A stretch of 64,000 nucleotides of DNA from Amblyomma americanum. Taxonomy: Eukaryota > Arthropoda > Arachnida > Ixodida > Ixodidae. A program made the translations under genes and the position numbers. The stretch spans positions 23,728,269-23,792,268 of the forward strand of contig NC_135505.1 in the NCBI RefSeq assembly GCF_052857255.1. The letters run 5' to 3'. Shown one piece after another: positions 55,547 to 64,000 of the stretch. The notes beneath the pieces were generated by a model that saw only the letters and a list, made by a program, of their open reading frames with translations, had not been told where the DNA came from and made no database searches. Numbering within the stretch: the first letter of the stretch is position 1; each line of letters begins with the position of its first letter.

Positions 55547-55657
55547 CTTAGAAAACATAGCGCAAAAAGGACACGGACGACACAGAAGTGGACGGAACAG
55601 CGCCTGTTCCGTCCACTTCTGTGTCGTCCGTGTCCTTTTTGCGCTATGTTTTCTAAG
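55547..55657. repeat. Perfect palindrome (54-bp arms), Penelope-tail type
   Basis: The arms 55547-55600 and 55604-55657 are exact inverted copies around CGC. The right arm reads CTGTTCCGTCCACTTCTGTG then TCGTCCGTGTCCTTTTTGCG, parallel to the tail of the Penelope copies at 60503-60577. The left flank is GGGCTAGTTGGTA. Confidence 0.95.
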
Positions 55658-55904
55658 TAGCATTTCGAGCCTGCAGCGTGGCTGCGCCGCCACGCGGTTG
55701 TTCACGTGGTGCGGAGCAGCTGCCGGCGACGCGGCACCGTGGCTGATCACGTGGTTCGTCATGTGGTTGGTCATGTGAGCAAGTTCCACTCAGCCAGCTG
55801 TAGCTATCGCGTCACTCCAGGTTTAACCAGAGCTAAACCACCGTCAATTTTTTGTACCCAGTAAATCCAGAAGGCAGGACTTCTTGTTTAGATTGAGAGG
55901 ACAT

Positions 55905-55995
55905 AGTAGTAGCGCTACAAAACAGGGGCGACAGAATAGCAGAAGACAGCACAGGCGCTAGACATGAACTGACTTTATTCTGAGAAATACCACGC
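55905..55995 (-). repeat. Probable Penelope 3' tail, minus strand
   Basis: On the minus strand it reads AATAAAGTCAGTTCATGTC then TAGCGCCTGTGCTGTCTTCT, the same layout as other Penelope tails. No coding part is recognised. Confidence 0.5.
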
Positions 55996-56324
55996 ATTTA
56001 TAGACACAGATCAGGTGCTAAAAAATGGCCTGGCTTAGCTTATGGTTAAGCCTAAGATGCGAAGCATACGTCGCTTGGCAAGCCGTACTTCTCGTTCTTC
56101 TCCCGTTTCCGTGGCTCTTTGTAACTTGCGCTTTGCGGTCTGGCGAGCCGCCCTCTCCCTGGCCGACATCTCGCTGCTCAACTGACTCAACGAGTGCGTC
56201 GCCTTTTATACAATTGCGTGACGTCAGTATCTCTTAGCGGTAGGAGCGGGAGTTAGGCCGCCGGCGGAGGCTGCGCGTCCGCAAGCGAGCGCACGAGTTG
56301 AGCCCCAGCTTTCACAACTGTTGT

Positions 56325-56573
56325 CGAACCCGACCGCGGCGGCTGCGTTTTTATGGAGGAAAAACGCTAAGGCGCCCGTGTACTGTGCGATGTCAGTGCA
56401 CGTTAAAGATCCCCAGGTGGTCGAAATTATTCCGGAGCCCTCCACTACGGCACCTAATTCTTCCTTTCTTCTTTCACTCCCTCTCTTATCCCTTCCCTTA
56501 CGGCGCGGTTCAGGTGTCCAACGATATATGAGACAGATACTGCGCCATTTCCTTTCCCCAAAAAAACCAATTA
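56325..56573 (+). repeat. Ixodid SINE, tail type B, truncated at the B-box
   Basis: This copy is nearly identical to 53652-53912, starts at the same internal point (TCGAACCCGACCGCGGCGG) and ends with CCAATTATTAT. Confidence 0.9.
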
Positions 56574-56821
56574 TTATCATCACAGCTGTTGTGACGTCAT
56601 ATCACGTGGTGCGCCAATGTAGGTCAAGTGGTAGCTACGCGGCCGCGCGCGGCGCAGCAAGGAAGAGCTCGGTTGTGCGGCGAGTATGCTTCGCATAAAA
56701 TTTGGAGGACGCTTAAGCTTCGTGTTTAAGAGTGAGACGCGACAGCGTGTTGCAGCTTGCCAAGTAGTCCACAGAACGCCATCGCCCGTTTGGCGCGACG
56801 CGTGGCCCGTTGGACAATTTA

Positions 56822-57035
56822 AGGAAAGAATGCCTGTCTCAAATATCTCTGTGGACACCCGAACTGGGACGTAAGGAAAGGAAAATGAAATGGAAATTGG
56901 TTTAAAGGAAAGTAAATGACGCCTGTCTCACAATCCTCGCTGGAAACCCGTACAGAGCCGTATGGAAAGGAAAATCTCTTCCCTTACGGCGCGGTTCAGT
57001 TGTCCACCGAGATGTGACATATACTCCGCCATCTT
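56822..57035. repeat. Three SINE type B tail fragments, two minus and one plus
   Basis: Plus-strand pieces GTGGACACCCGAACTGGGAC (near 56855) and CGCCTGTCTCACAATCC (near 56928) are minus-oriented tails. CCCTTACGGCGCGGTTCAG (near 56980) is a plus-oriented tail. They sit head to head, so at least one rearrangement has occurred. Confidence 0.75.
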
Positions 57036-57109
57036 TCGCTCACGGCGAACACCTCAGACACCGACAACACGGGCTTTTCTGCGACACGGGGCCCTTAACG
57101 CTGCCCCGT

Positions 57110-57470
57110 CAAAAATCTACAATCAAACCGCATGCGTGATGGCACTCCCCGATTCAAGAACTTCAGTTCCTTAGTGCAAAGATAAACATTCGGTTCGCTA
57201 ACACACGATTGCCTTTCCACGTGTACAAGAAAGGATTCCATTACTTTCCCCTCCCTCTGGTCTGCATTTACATATATCGCACGTGTCTGCTCAAAACAAA
57301 ATGAGGTACAAGTTTTTTCATTGTGTTCACGTCGTTTGCAGTGTGCCGCCAAGTGTTCAGGGCCTGACATAGCAGCTGCCGGAGTGCTGTGCTCAATGAG
57401 GCGAACTTCGATACAAGGGCTAGTTTGGCCGATGTAGGTTCCTCCAAAAAACTTTGAAGCTCCTTCCAGT
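57110..57470 (-). mobile_element. Penelope-like element fragment (GIY-YIG and C-terminus)
   Basis: On the minus strand FGGTYIGQTSPCIEVRLIEH (57380-57450) is a GIY-YIG motif. It leads into HLAAHCKRREHNEKTCTSF and SCVSEPNVYLCTKELKFLN, matching the cysteine-containing C-terminal part of Penelope proteins (CVSTPS...KEL.YL). Both ends are truncated. Confidence 0.8.
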
Positions 57471-57502
57471 TACAGACCCATTTAGAGTAGCTAATTCGTA
57501 GG

Positions 57503-57738
57503 TTTGGTTTGGTTTAAGGGCTTTAACGTCCCAAGGCGACTCAGGCTATTAGGGACGCCGTAGTGAAGGGCTCCGCAAATTTCGACCAACGTGGTTATTT
57601 AACGTGCACTGACATCGCACAGTACACCCACCTCCGGAATTTCTCCTCCATCGAAATTCGACCGCAGCTGCCGGCATCGAACCCGCGTCTTTCGGGTCAG
57701 TAGACGAGCGCCATAGCCACTGAGCCACCTTGGCGGGC
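57503..57738 (-). repeat. Ixodid tRNA-headed SINE, tail type A
   Basis: It runs on the minus strand from the head (plus strand ends GCCACTGAGCCACCTTGGCGG) to the tail GTTAAAGCCC. The shared block and B-box region are present. Confidence 0.9.
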
Positions 57739-57852
57739 CTAATTCGAAGGAATGAATTGAATTTTTCTCACAAGACTCTTTGCGGTCTAAGTGGGCCTTC
57801 TCGATTGACGTTGAAAATCTTTTCTGATCCAGTCCGCAAAAGGATATAATGA

Positions 57853-58140
57853 CTTCCGCGGTGGCTCAGTGGTTAGGGCGCTCGGATACTGATCCCGAGT
57901 GCCAGGGTTCGAACCCTACCGCGGCGGCAGCGTTGCGGTAAAGGCGAAACTCTAAGGCGCACGTGTGCTGTGCGATGTCTGTGCACGTTAAAGATCCCCA
58001 CGTGGTCGAAATTATTCGATACCACCACTTCGGCACCTCTTTCTTCTTTCCCCTCCTTTATCCCTTCCCTTACGGCGCAGCGCAGGTGTCCACCGAGATA
58101 TGTGAGACAGTTACTGCGTCATTTCATTTCCTCAAAATGA
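57853..58140 (+). repeat. Ixodid tRNA-headed SINE, tail type B, full length
   Basis: The head CCGCGGTGGCTCAGTGGTTA, B-box GGGTTCGAACCC, shared block, pyrimidine tract and tail with GAGACAGTTACTGCGTC are all present, ending in (AATG)n at 58136-58148. Confidence 0.92.
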
Positions 58141-58189
58141 ATGAATGAAAAACGTTTTATTGATTCTCTTAGGGGGGTGGTAGTGGTGG

Positions 58190-58888
58190 AGGACGAAGTC
58201 TTCATCTTGAAGCTTGGGTCCACACCTTCTGAAGTTGTGGCAGACCCGACGGACTCTGGTTCGCAGATGGAAACGCCAACGCCTCAATCGTCCCTTGCGA
58301 CTCCGCATATCACAGATCACGGCAGAAGCACAAGAGTATGCACAACACCTCTCTCAACAGAATTGGCAGGAATTTTACGAGTTACTACGCGGCACACTGG
58401 GGACCTCCCGCACCTGGGCGATCCTCCGCAGCCTCGTCGATCCGCAAACATCGCGGTCTGCCACTAACCGTACACTCAAGAAAATCGCCCATCTGTACCC
58501 CGGAGACGACGCGGCCCTCCTCACCGCCCTCAAAACCAAATACATTGGCGCCCCCATCCTCCCAGCACAATCTCGTACACGGGAGGCCCAAATGAGAGGC
58601 TGGACGCCCCCATCACCACTGCCGAGGTTTACGCCGCGGCTCGATCTGCCACACGCAACACGGCAGCTGGCGCGGACAAGATCACAAATGGGATGATTCG
58701 AAACCTGGCCAAGTCGCAGATCGAGGTCCTCACTACCTACATAAATGGCACCCTATGGGAGGCGGGAGAACTCCCTGCAGAGTGGAAACACTCAGAAATC
58801 GTGGCTATCCCAAAACCAGGCAAACCACCACGCCTGGAAGCATTACGACCCATCTCCCTCACCTCTTGCCTGGGCAAACTATACGAGC
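58190..58888 (+). mobile_element. LINE ORF2, upstream part (linker and start of RT)
   Basis: The frame at 58214-58696 encodes basic sequence typical of the region between endonuclease and RT in I/Jockey-type LINEs (LLKLWQTRRTLVRRWKRQR, then LLRGTLGTSRTWAILRSLVD). From 58693 the RT begins: NGTLWEAGELPAEWKHSEIV, AIPKPGKPPRLEALRPISLT and SCLGKLYER. The next codons belong to the Penelope insertion; the RT resumes at 63142. The endonuclease is missing. Confidence 0.85.
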
Positions 58889-60432
58889 GCTTCAAGGTGA
58901 AAAACGCAGCGCAAAGAAACGAGGACACAGAAAGACGGACAACACACGGCGCTTACTTCCAACAAACCCATAAAACTGATGTTCCTTTCCGAGTTATTGT
59001 ATCCGAGAATGGTACTTGGCAAAAATCGGTTGCCATGTGCCTACAAGAAAAACTAAAGCTGCTTTCTATTCAGGATCCCTTTCTTGTCCGTAATTCTGAG
59101 CAGGTTCTAGATTTTTTCAGGTCACATGAAGGACAAGGCCTATGCGCTTTCTCTGTGGACATAAAAGATCTGTATTATTCCATTCCGCATGATGCTTTGT
59201 TATCTTGTATTGAAGAATGTATAGACCAGCAAGGGCCGATTGCTTTTCAAAATGCTTCTGGCATCTCGGTGAATGGATTTATAGAACTTTTGAAATTATA
59301 TCTCAAGTCAACGTTCATTGTATGGGATGAAAAGCCTTATCTTCAGAAAGATGGCATCTGTATAGGTTCCTGCATTGCACCCATCCTCAGCGATTTGTTT
59401 TTAGCCCGTTTGGATAGGTCGTTTGCTGATATTGTAAAAGATACCAATGTAATCAATATTTTTAGGTACGTTGACGACTTTCTGATTGTTCTTAACAGTA
59501 ATGACAGTTCCTTTAAGGATGATGTTCTTAATGTTCTCAACATTTTTCGTAACCATTTTAGTCCTCTTGAACTAACGTTTGAACTACCTGAAAACAGGGT
59601 AATCCAATTCCTTGACATCAGCATCACAATGCATCATGATCGGACGTGCTGGATGTTCAAACCCCGCGGCGAAAAACCATTGTTACCTTTTCATTCAGCC
59701 CATTCTAAGCTCGTAAAAAGATCTATTGCTAGCCTTTCATTTTTTAATTGTTTGAAGAAGTCTTGCCCGCACCTCATGCATGAAAGTTTTTCTCAGCAAT
59801 GTAAGAGGCTTGAGAATGCTGGTTACCCTTCCCATCTCCTAGTGTCTGTGGCGGAAGGTGTTTTGAAGAAAGTCTGCTATAAAAAAGGCCAGGATAACCA
59901 GGAAGCCATGAGTAAGAAAGAAAAAGTTGCCGTCATTCCTTATTTTCATAAGTTTTCTCATAATCTCAAAAAAATAGCGCAACGTTCGGGAGCCAGAGTG
60001 GTTTTTTCGGCGCCTAAGAGGTTGAGTCATCTGTGTACGAAACATTTCAAAAAATCTAAAAACGGTGTAGGTTGTACGAAAAAACATAGGAAAAAGTTTG
60101 TCCATTGTATTGAAAATGTCATTTATCAAATTCCTCTTTCCTGTGGCAAGCAGTATGTAGGGCAAACCGGCAGATGCCTGAATGATAGGCTTCGAGAGCA
60201 TGGGCGTGACGTAGATGATATGCGTGGAAAAGGGTTGTCAGTCCACTGCCGGTCATGTCACTGCATACCGCTTCTTGAACAATGCATGGTTTTAAAAGTG
60301 CACAATAACCGGTTGACACGAGAAATCATAGAAGCGGAATGGATATCACTTTTGAAAGATGATTGTGTGAGTACCCCCTCTGTATCATTGATGGCGAAAG
60401 AGCTCACATATCTGGCTGATACGCTTTGCTAG
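58693..60432 (+). pseudogene. Chimeric 579-codon frame: LINE RT start, inverted tail, Penelope RT-GIY-YIG
   Basis: Residues 1-66 are LINE RT. Residues 67-93 (KVKNAAQRNEDTERRTTHGA and so on) are a translation of the inverted Penelope tail. From THKTDVPFRVIV onward it is a Penelope protein lacking its N-terminal part. RT motifs include SVDIKDLYYSIPH, GICIGSCIAPILSD and YVDDFLIVL with both aspartates. The GIY-YIG domain reads IYQIPLSCGKQYVGQTGRC and LNDRLREHG. The frame is a lucky fusion across two insertion joints and not a host gene. The Penelope part keeps all catalytic residues but lacks the DKGG-containing N-terminus. Confidence 0.9.
58880..58888. repeat. Target duplication, left (TATACGAGC)
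   Basis: This occurs in LINE codons LYER and recurs at 63142-63150 where the LINE frame resumes. Confidence 0.75.
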
Positions 60433-60605
60433 CACATGGTTTGTCAGTGTGTTGGTCGTGATTTCGTTATAAAACCTCTTTTTCTTTCTGAAATAAACCA
60501 TTGTTGGAAGTAAGCGCCGTGTGTTGTCCGTCTTTCTGTGTCCTCGTTTCTTTGCGCTACGTTTTTCACCTTGAAGTTATGAACCAAAAGCATATACCCT
60601 TCTGA
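58889..60605 (+). mobile_element. Penelope-like element copy 1: 5'-truncated with inverted tail at its start
   Basis: The copy opens with about 78 bases (58890-58969) that are the inverted complement of its own 3' end (60500-60576). It then enters the coding region at the equivalent of copy 2 position about 61495, and ends after AAGCATATACCCTTCTGA. Copy 2 follows directly. Inverted or partial upstream copies are usual for Penelope insertions and arise during target-primed integration. Confidence 0.9.
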
Positions 60606-60634
60606 AATATATTTCTAGTACAACGGGCCCTTTT

Positions 60635-61585
60635 ATGTGTTCTGTGGATACTTCGACTGTCATAGCCATCATTGCTGTCGCAACCAGTCGCGCTAGGACA
60701 TTCTCGTTTTGCTGCCGGAATAATCTTCTACCAGATGAGGTGAAGCGTCTCTTCGGTGGGTTTATCCCTTCACGAGGACATGGCGTCAGAGTGTGCAAGA
60801 TTCTGAAGGCTGAGTCGTTTCGACAAGCTCGTCTCTACAAGGAATTGCTGCATCTTCTTGTTCACCAAAGGTCGAGCCAATCCACAGCAAGGAACAAGCT
60901 TCGAGAGTGCCAGCGGCTTGTCAGTCAGACTACGGACTTCGTTTGGCAGCGACAACTGAGCTCTCTCAGAAGTCAGCTTGGCAACAAGCCATCTTCACCC
61001 CGCTATGTCATCCATACCCCGCAAGGACTGGATCTTCCTGACCATGTGAAATGTGTTCTATCGTTGGGTCCTAAGTTTGCTCTGGAACCAAGTACGTCTT
61101 CAGCGGAGCGGCTCACGTTCGTTCACCAGATTTCCCGAATCGTCCCTGAACAAGAGGCTGACCGGTGTGTTTCGGCAGGCGTCGATACCTTGGTGAGATG
61201 TAAGTGGCAGCCTTCCAGACTTCCTGTAAATCGTGTTAAGTCGTATCTCGAGAAGCATTCATTGTGCCTCCTTTCTGCGGATAAAGAAGGAGGGTTTGCC
61301 GTGTTTCCGTCTGGTATGTTTAATGAAAAAGCGTGTGAAGCTCTGTCCTCCGCTTTCAACTGCCACCCAACTGTAAACATTTTAAAGAAAAAAGCTGAAG
61401 CGAAGAAACTGTGCAAAAAGTTAGACCTTGGTTCTGTTTTGAAAAGAATTATGGATTGTAAAAAGGACTTCCTTCACGTTTTCTTCAATGCAAAAACCCC
61501 TAAAACTGATGTCCCTTCCGAGTTATTGTATCCGAGAATGGTACTTGGCAAAAATCGGTTGCCATGTGCCTACAAGAAAAACTAA
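60635..61585 (+). pseudogene. Penelope protein N-terminal part (DKGG region), copy 2
   Basis: The 316-codon frame carries a conserved N-terminal region ending in LLSADKEGGFAVFPSGMFNE, the DKGG-type motif that precedes RT in Penelope-like proteins, and FFNAKTPKTDVPSELL, where the shift occurs. The last 20 or so residues after PKTDVPSE are out of frame. The expected protein would continue into the frame at 61564. Confidence 0.88.
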
Positions 61586-62961
61586 AGCTGCTTTCTATTC
61601 AGGATCCCTTTCTTGTCCGTAATTCTGAGCAGGTTCTAGATTTTTTCAGGTCACATGAAGGACAAGGCCTATGCGCTTTCTCTGTGGACATAAAAGATCT
61701 GTATTATTCCATTCCGCATGATGCTTTGTTATCTTGTATTGAAGAATGTATAGACCAGCAAGGGCCGATTGCTTTTCAAAATGCTTCTGGCATCTCGGTG
61801 AATGGACTTATAGAACTTTTGAAATTATATCTCAAGTCAACGTTCATTGTATGGAATGAAAAACCTTATCTTCAGAAAGATGGCATCTGTATAGGTTCCT
61901 GCATTGCACCCATCCTCAGCGATTTGTTTTTAGCCCGTTTGGATAGGTCGTTTGCTTATATTGTAAAAGATACCAATGTAATCAATATTTTTAGGTACGT
62001 TGACGACTTTCTGATTGTTCTTAACAGTAATGACAGTTCCTTTAAGGATGATGTTCTTAATGTTCTCAACCTTTTTCGTAACCATTTTAGTCCTCTTGAA
62101 CTAACGTTTGAACTACCTGAAAACAGGGTAATCCAATTCCTTGACATCAGCATCACAATGCATCATGATCGGACGTGCTGGATGTTCAAACCCCGCTGCG
62201 AAAAACCATTGTTACCTTTTCATTCAGCCCATTCTAAGCTCGTAAAAAGATCTATTGCTAGCCTTTCATTTTTTAATTGTTTGAAGAAGTCTTGCCCGCA
62301 CCTCATGCATGAAAGTTTTTCTCAGCAATGTAAGAGGCTTGAGAGTGCTGGTTACCCTTCCCATGTCCTAGTGTCTGTGGCGGAAGGTGTTTTGAAGAAA
62401 GTCTGCAATAAAAAAGGCCAGGATAACCAGGAAGCCATGAGTAAGAAAGAAAAAGTTGCCGTCATTCCTTATTTTCATAAGTTTTCTCATAATCTCAAAA
62501 AAATAGCGCAACGTTCGGGAGCCAGAGTGGTTTTTTCGGCGCCTAAGAGGTTGAGTCATCTGTGTACGAAACATTTCAAAAAATCTAAAAACGGTGTAGG
62601 TTGTACGAAAAAACATAGGAAAAAGTTTGTCCATTGTATTGAAAATGTCATTTATCAAATTCCTCTTTCCTGTGGCAAGCAGTATGTAGGGCAAACCGGC
62701 AGATGCCTGAATGATAGGCTTCGAGAGCATGGGCGTGACGTAGATGATATGCGTGGAAAAGGGTTGTCAGTCCACTGCCGGTCATGTCACTGCATACCGC
62801 TTCTTGAACAATGCATGGTTTTAAAAGTGCACAATAACCGGTTGACACGAGAAATCATAGAAGCGGAATGGATATCACTTTTGAAAGATGATTGTGTGAG
62901 TACCCCCTCTGTATCATTGATGGCGAAAGAGCTCGCATATCTGGCTGATACGCTTTGCTAG
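61564..62961 (+). pseudogene. Penelope reverse transcriptase and GIY-YIG endonuclease, copy 2
   Basis: The 465-codon frame has RT motifs VDIKDLYYSIPH (catalytic Asp42), GSCIAPILSDLFLARLD (111-127) and YVDDFLIVL (145-153). The GIY-YIG endonuclease is at about 363-395 (NVIYQIPLSCGKQYVGQTGR, then LNDRLREHG) and a Cys/His cluster HCRSCHC at 404-410. It ends CVSTPSVSLMAKELAYLADTLC. Penelope RT primes on a nick made by the endonuclease. All catalytic residues are kept; only the upstream frameshift prevents a full-length protein. Confidence 0.92.
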
Positions 62962-63141
62962 CACATGGTTTGTCAGCGTGTTGGTCGTGATTTCGTTATA
63001 AAACCACTTTTTCTTTCTGAAATAAACCATTGTTGGAAGTAAGCGCCGTGTGTTGTCCGTCTTTCTGTGTCCTCGTTTCTTTGCGCTACGTTTTTCACCT
63101 TGAAGTTATGAACCAACAAGCCCAAGCATATACCCTTCTGA

Positions 63142-63150
63142 TATACGAGC
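63142..63150. repeat. Target duplication, right (TATACGAGC)
   Basis: This is the second copy of the 9-bp duplication; the LINE frame continues YEHVIQTRLQNYIED. Confidence 0.75.
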
Positions 63151-64000
63151 ACGTTATCCAGACCCGCCTCCAAAACTACATAGAGGACAACAACCTCTTT
63201 CAACCCACTATGATCGGCTTCAGAAAAGGTCTTTCTACGCAAGACGCTTTCCTCCTTCTCAAGGAAGAAGTACTCAGTAACATCCCGAGAGGCGGCGAGC
63301 ACCTAATTATGGCACTTAATCTGAAAGGCGCATTTGACAACGTTTCTCACGACGCCATCTTGAAAAAGCTCAACGCCCTCTATTCGGACCCAAGACCTTC
63401 AACTACATCAAAAACTTTCTCAGCAACCGCACGGCCACGTTTGGCATGGGAGATGTCCGCTCCGGCACAGAGCAGACACCCAACAAAGGCACTCCCCAAG
63501 GCTCTATCATCTCTCCTCTCCTCTTCAATATAGCTATGATCGGCATGGCAAAAGCACTCGAGACTATTGAAGGCATCGGCTATACTATCTGCGCTGATGA
63601 TATTACCATCTGGTCCACCTGGGGTTCCCTTGCCGACAAAGAAAACACCCTACAAGAGGCAGACAATTGCGTAGAAAGACCAGCAGCAAATTGCGGCCTC
63701 CGCTGCGCACCCGACAAATCCGAAATTATCCGCATTCAGGGCTATGCCTACAAATCTCCCGGCGACATTGAGGTTTACCTCGAAGGCACGAGAATAAAAG
63801 AAGTCCCTCTTATCCGCATCCTGGGCCTTTGGCTTCAGAGCGACAGGAAAGCCAACCACACGTTACAGCGTCTCCGGACATCTGCCCTCCAGATCTCCCG
63901 CATGATTCGGCGCATCACTCGCAACCGAAAAGGCATGAGAGAGAAGGATACAATTCGACTGATACAGGCTCTAGTTATGAGCCGCCTGTCATATGGTCTC
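63142..64000 (+). mobile_element. LINE ORF2, RT continuation, runs off the window
   Basis: RT resumes with HVIQTRLQNYIEDNNLFQPT, MIGFRKGLSTQDAFLLLKEE and ALNLKGAFDNVSHDAIL (motif A). After a frameshift near 63390 it gives NKGTPQGSIISPLLFNIAM (motif B), CADDITIWS (motif C, with Cys where Tyr is usual) and ILGLWLQSDRKANHTLQRL (thumb). The coding is frameshifted but otherwise well kept. An I/Jockey-type clade is likely. Confidence 0.88.

Larger units (their letters stand above)
60606..63141 (+). mobile_element. Penelope-like element copy 2: full length, one frameshift
   Basis: This 2.5 kb copy follows copy 1 without spacer and ends with the same tail sequence, followed by the TATACGAGC duplication. 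Its coding part is split by a one-base loss near 61520 (CCCTTCC where copy 1 has TCCTTTCC). Over the shared 1.6 kb the two copies differ at only a handful of positions by eye. Confidence 0.9.

Noticed and set aside
58960..58990. Hammerhead ribozyme core (ACTGATG) in the Penelope copy
   Set aside because: The sequence is coding (KTDVPF) and the GAAA and third-stem parts of the core are missing.
58693..60432. A 579-residue host protein
   Set aside because: The frame joins LINE RT, an inverted Penelope tail and Penelope RT across insertion borders.

Overview
The window reads as nuclear DNA of a hard tick (Ixodidae). It has one eight-exon protein gene with GT-AG introns, about fifteen copies of a tRNA-headed SINE of the kind known from ixodid ticks (Ruka type), many Penelope-like and Ty3/gypsy retroelements, and no bacterial gene organisation. 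The organism call rests on recognising these repeats and on the protein's closeness to animal cathepsin C; the genus cannot be read from the sequence.

The only host gene I can support is a complete dipeptidyl peptidase 1 (cathepsin C) gene on the + strand, 14750-54715. Its eight exons (14750-14909, 35379-35505, 40992-41150, 41993-42157, 44369-44487, 45769-45900, 50631-50802, 54379-54715) sum to 1371 nt. All phases match, giving 456 residues: signal peptide, exclusion domain starting DTPANCTY, propeptide, and a papain-fold domain with Cys249, His400 and Asn422. The exons are small and GC-rich; the introns, including a 20.5 kb intron 1, are packed with transposable elements.

Left flank (1-14.3 kb): a minus-strand Ty3/gypsy element of normal domain order is split by a 7.9 kb DNA-transposon-like insertion (1417-9336) with an 8-bp target duplication, short imperfect inverted ends and GAGTC-rich subterminal repeats. 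SINEs and a probable LINE tail follow. Intron 1 (14.9-35.4 kb): SINEs, a decayed THAP-domain coding segment, a perfect 126-bp palindrome, and a complete LTR retrotransposon (27422-34531, 4-bp duplication CCAT) antisense to the gene. That element is the most notable find. Its order is gag-PR-INT-RT-RNase H (integrase before reverse transcriptase, as in Gmr1-like elements) and its gag carries a SCAN-like capsid segment. Intron 2: a satellite of about 107-bp units arranged as A-B-C trimers. Introns 4-7: Penelope fragments, a 665-bp hairpin made from a Penelope 3' end, a 0.59 kb inverted-repeat MITE-like element and a gypsy RT fragment broken by a 465-bp insertion.

Right flank (54.7-64 kb): SINEs, Penelope fragments, then a LINE ORF2 interrupted by two tandem, nearly identical Penelope-like elements (58889-63141). 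The first is 5'-truncated and starts with an inverted copy of its own tail; the second is full length but has a one-base frameshift. A recurrent theme is inverted copies of Penelope 3' tails forming hairpins, seen at six places in the window.
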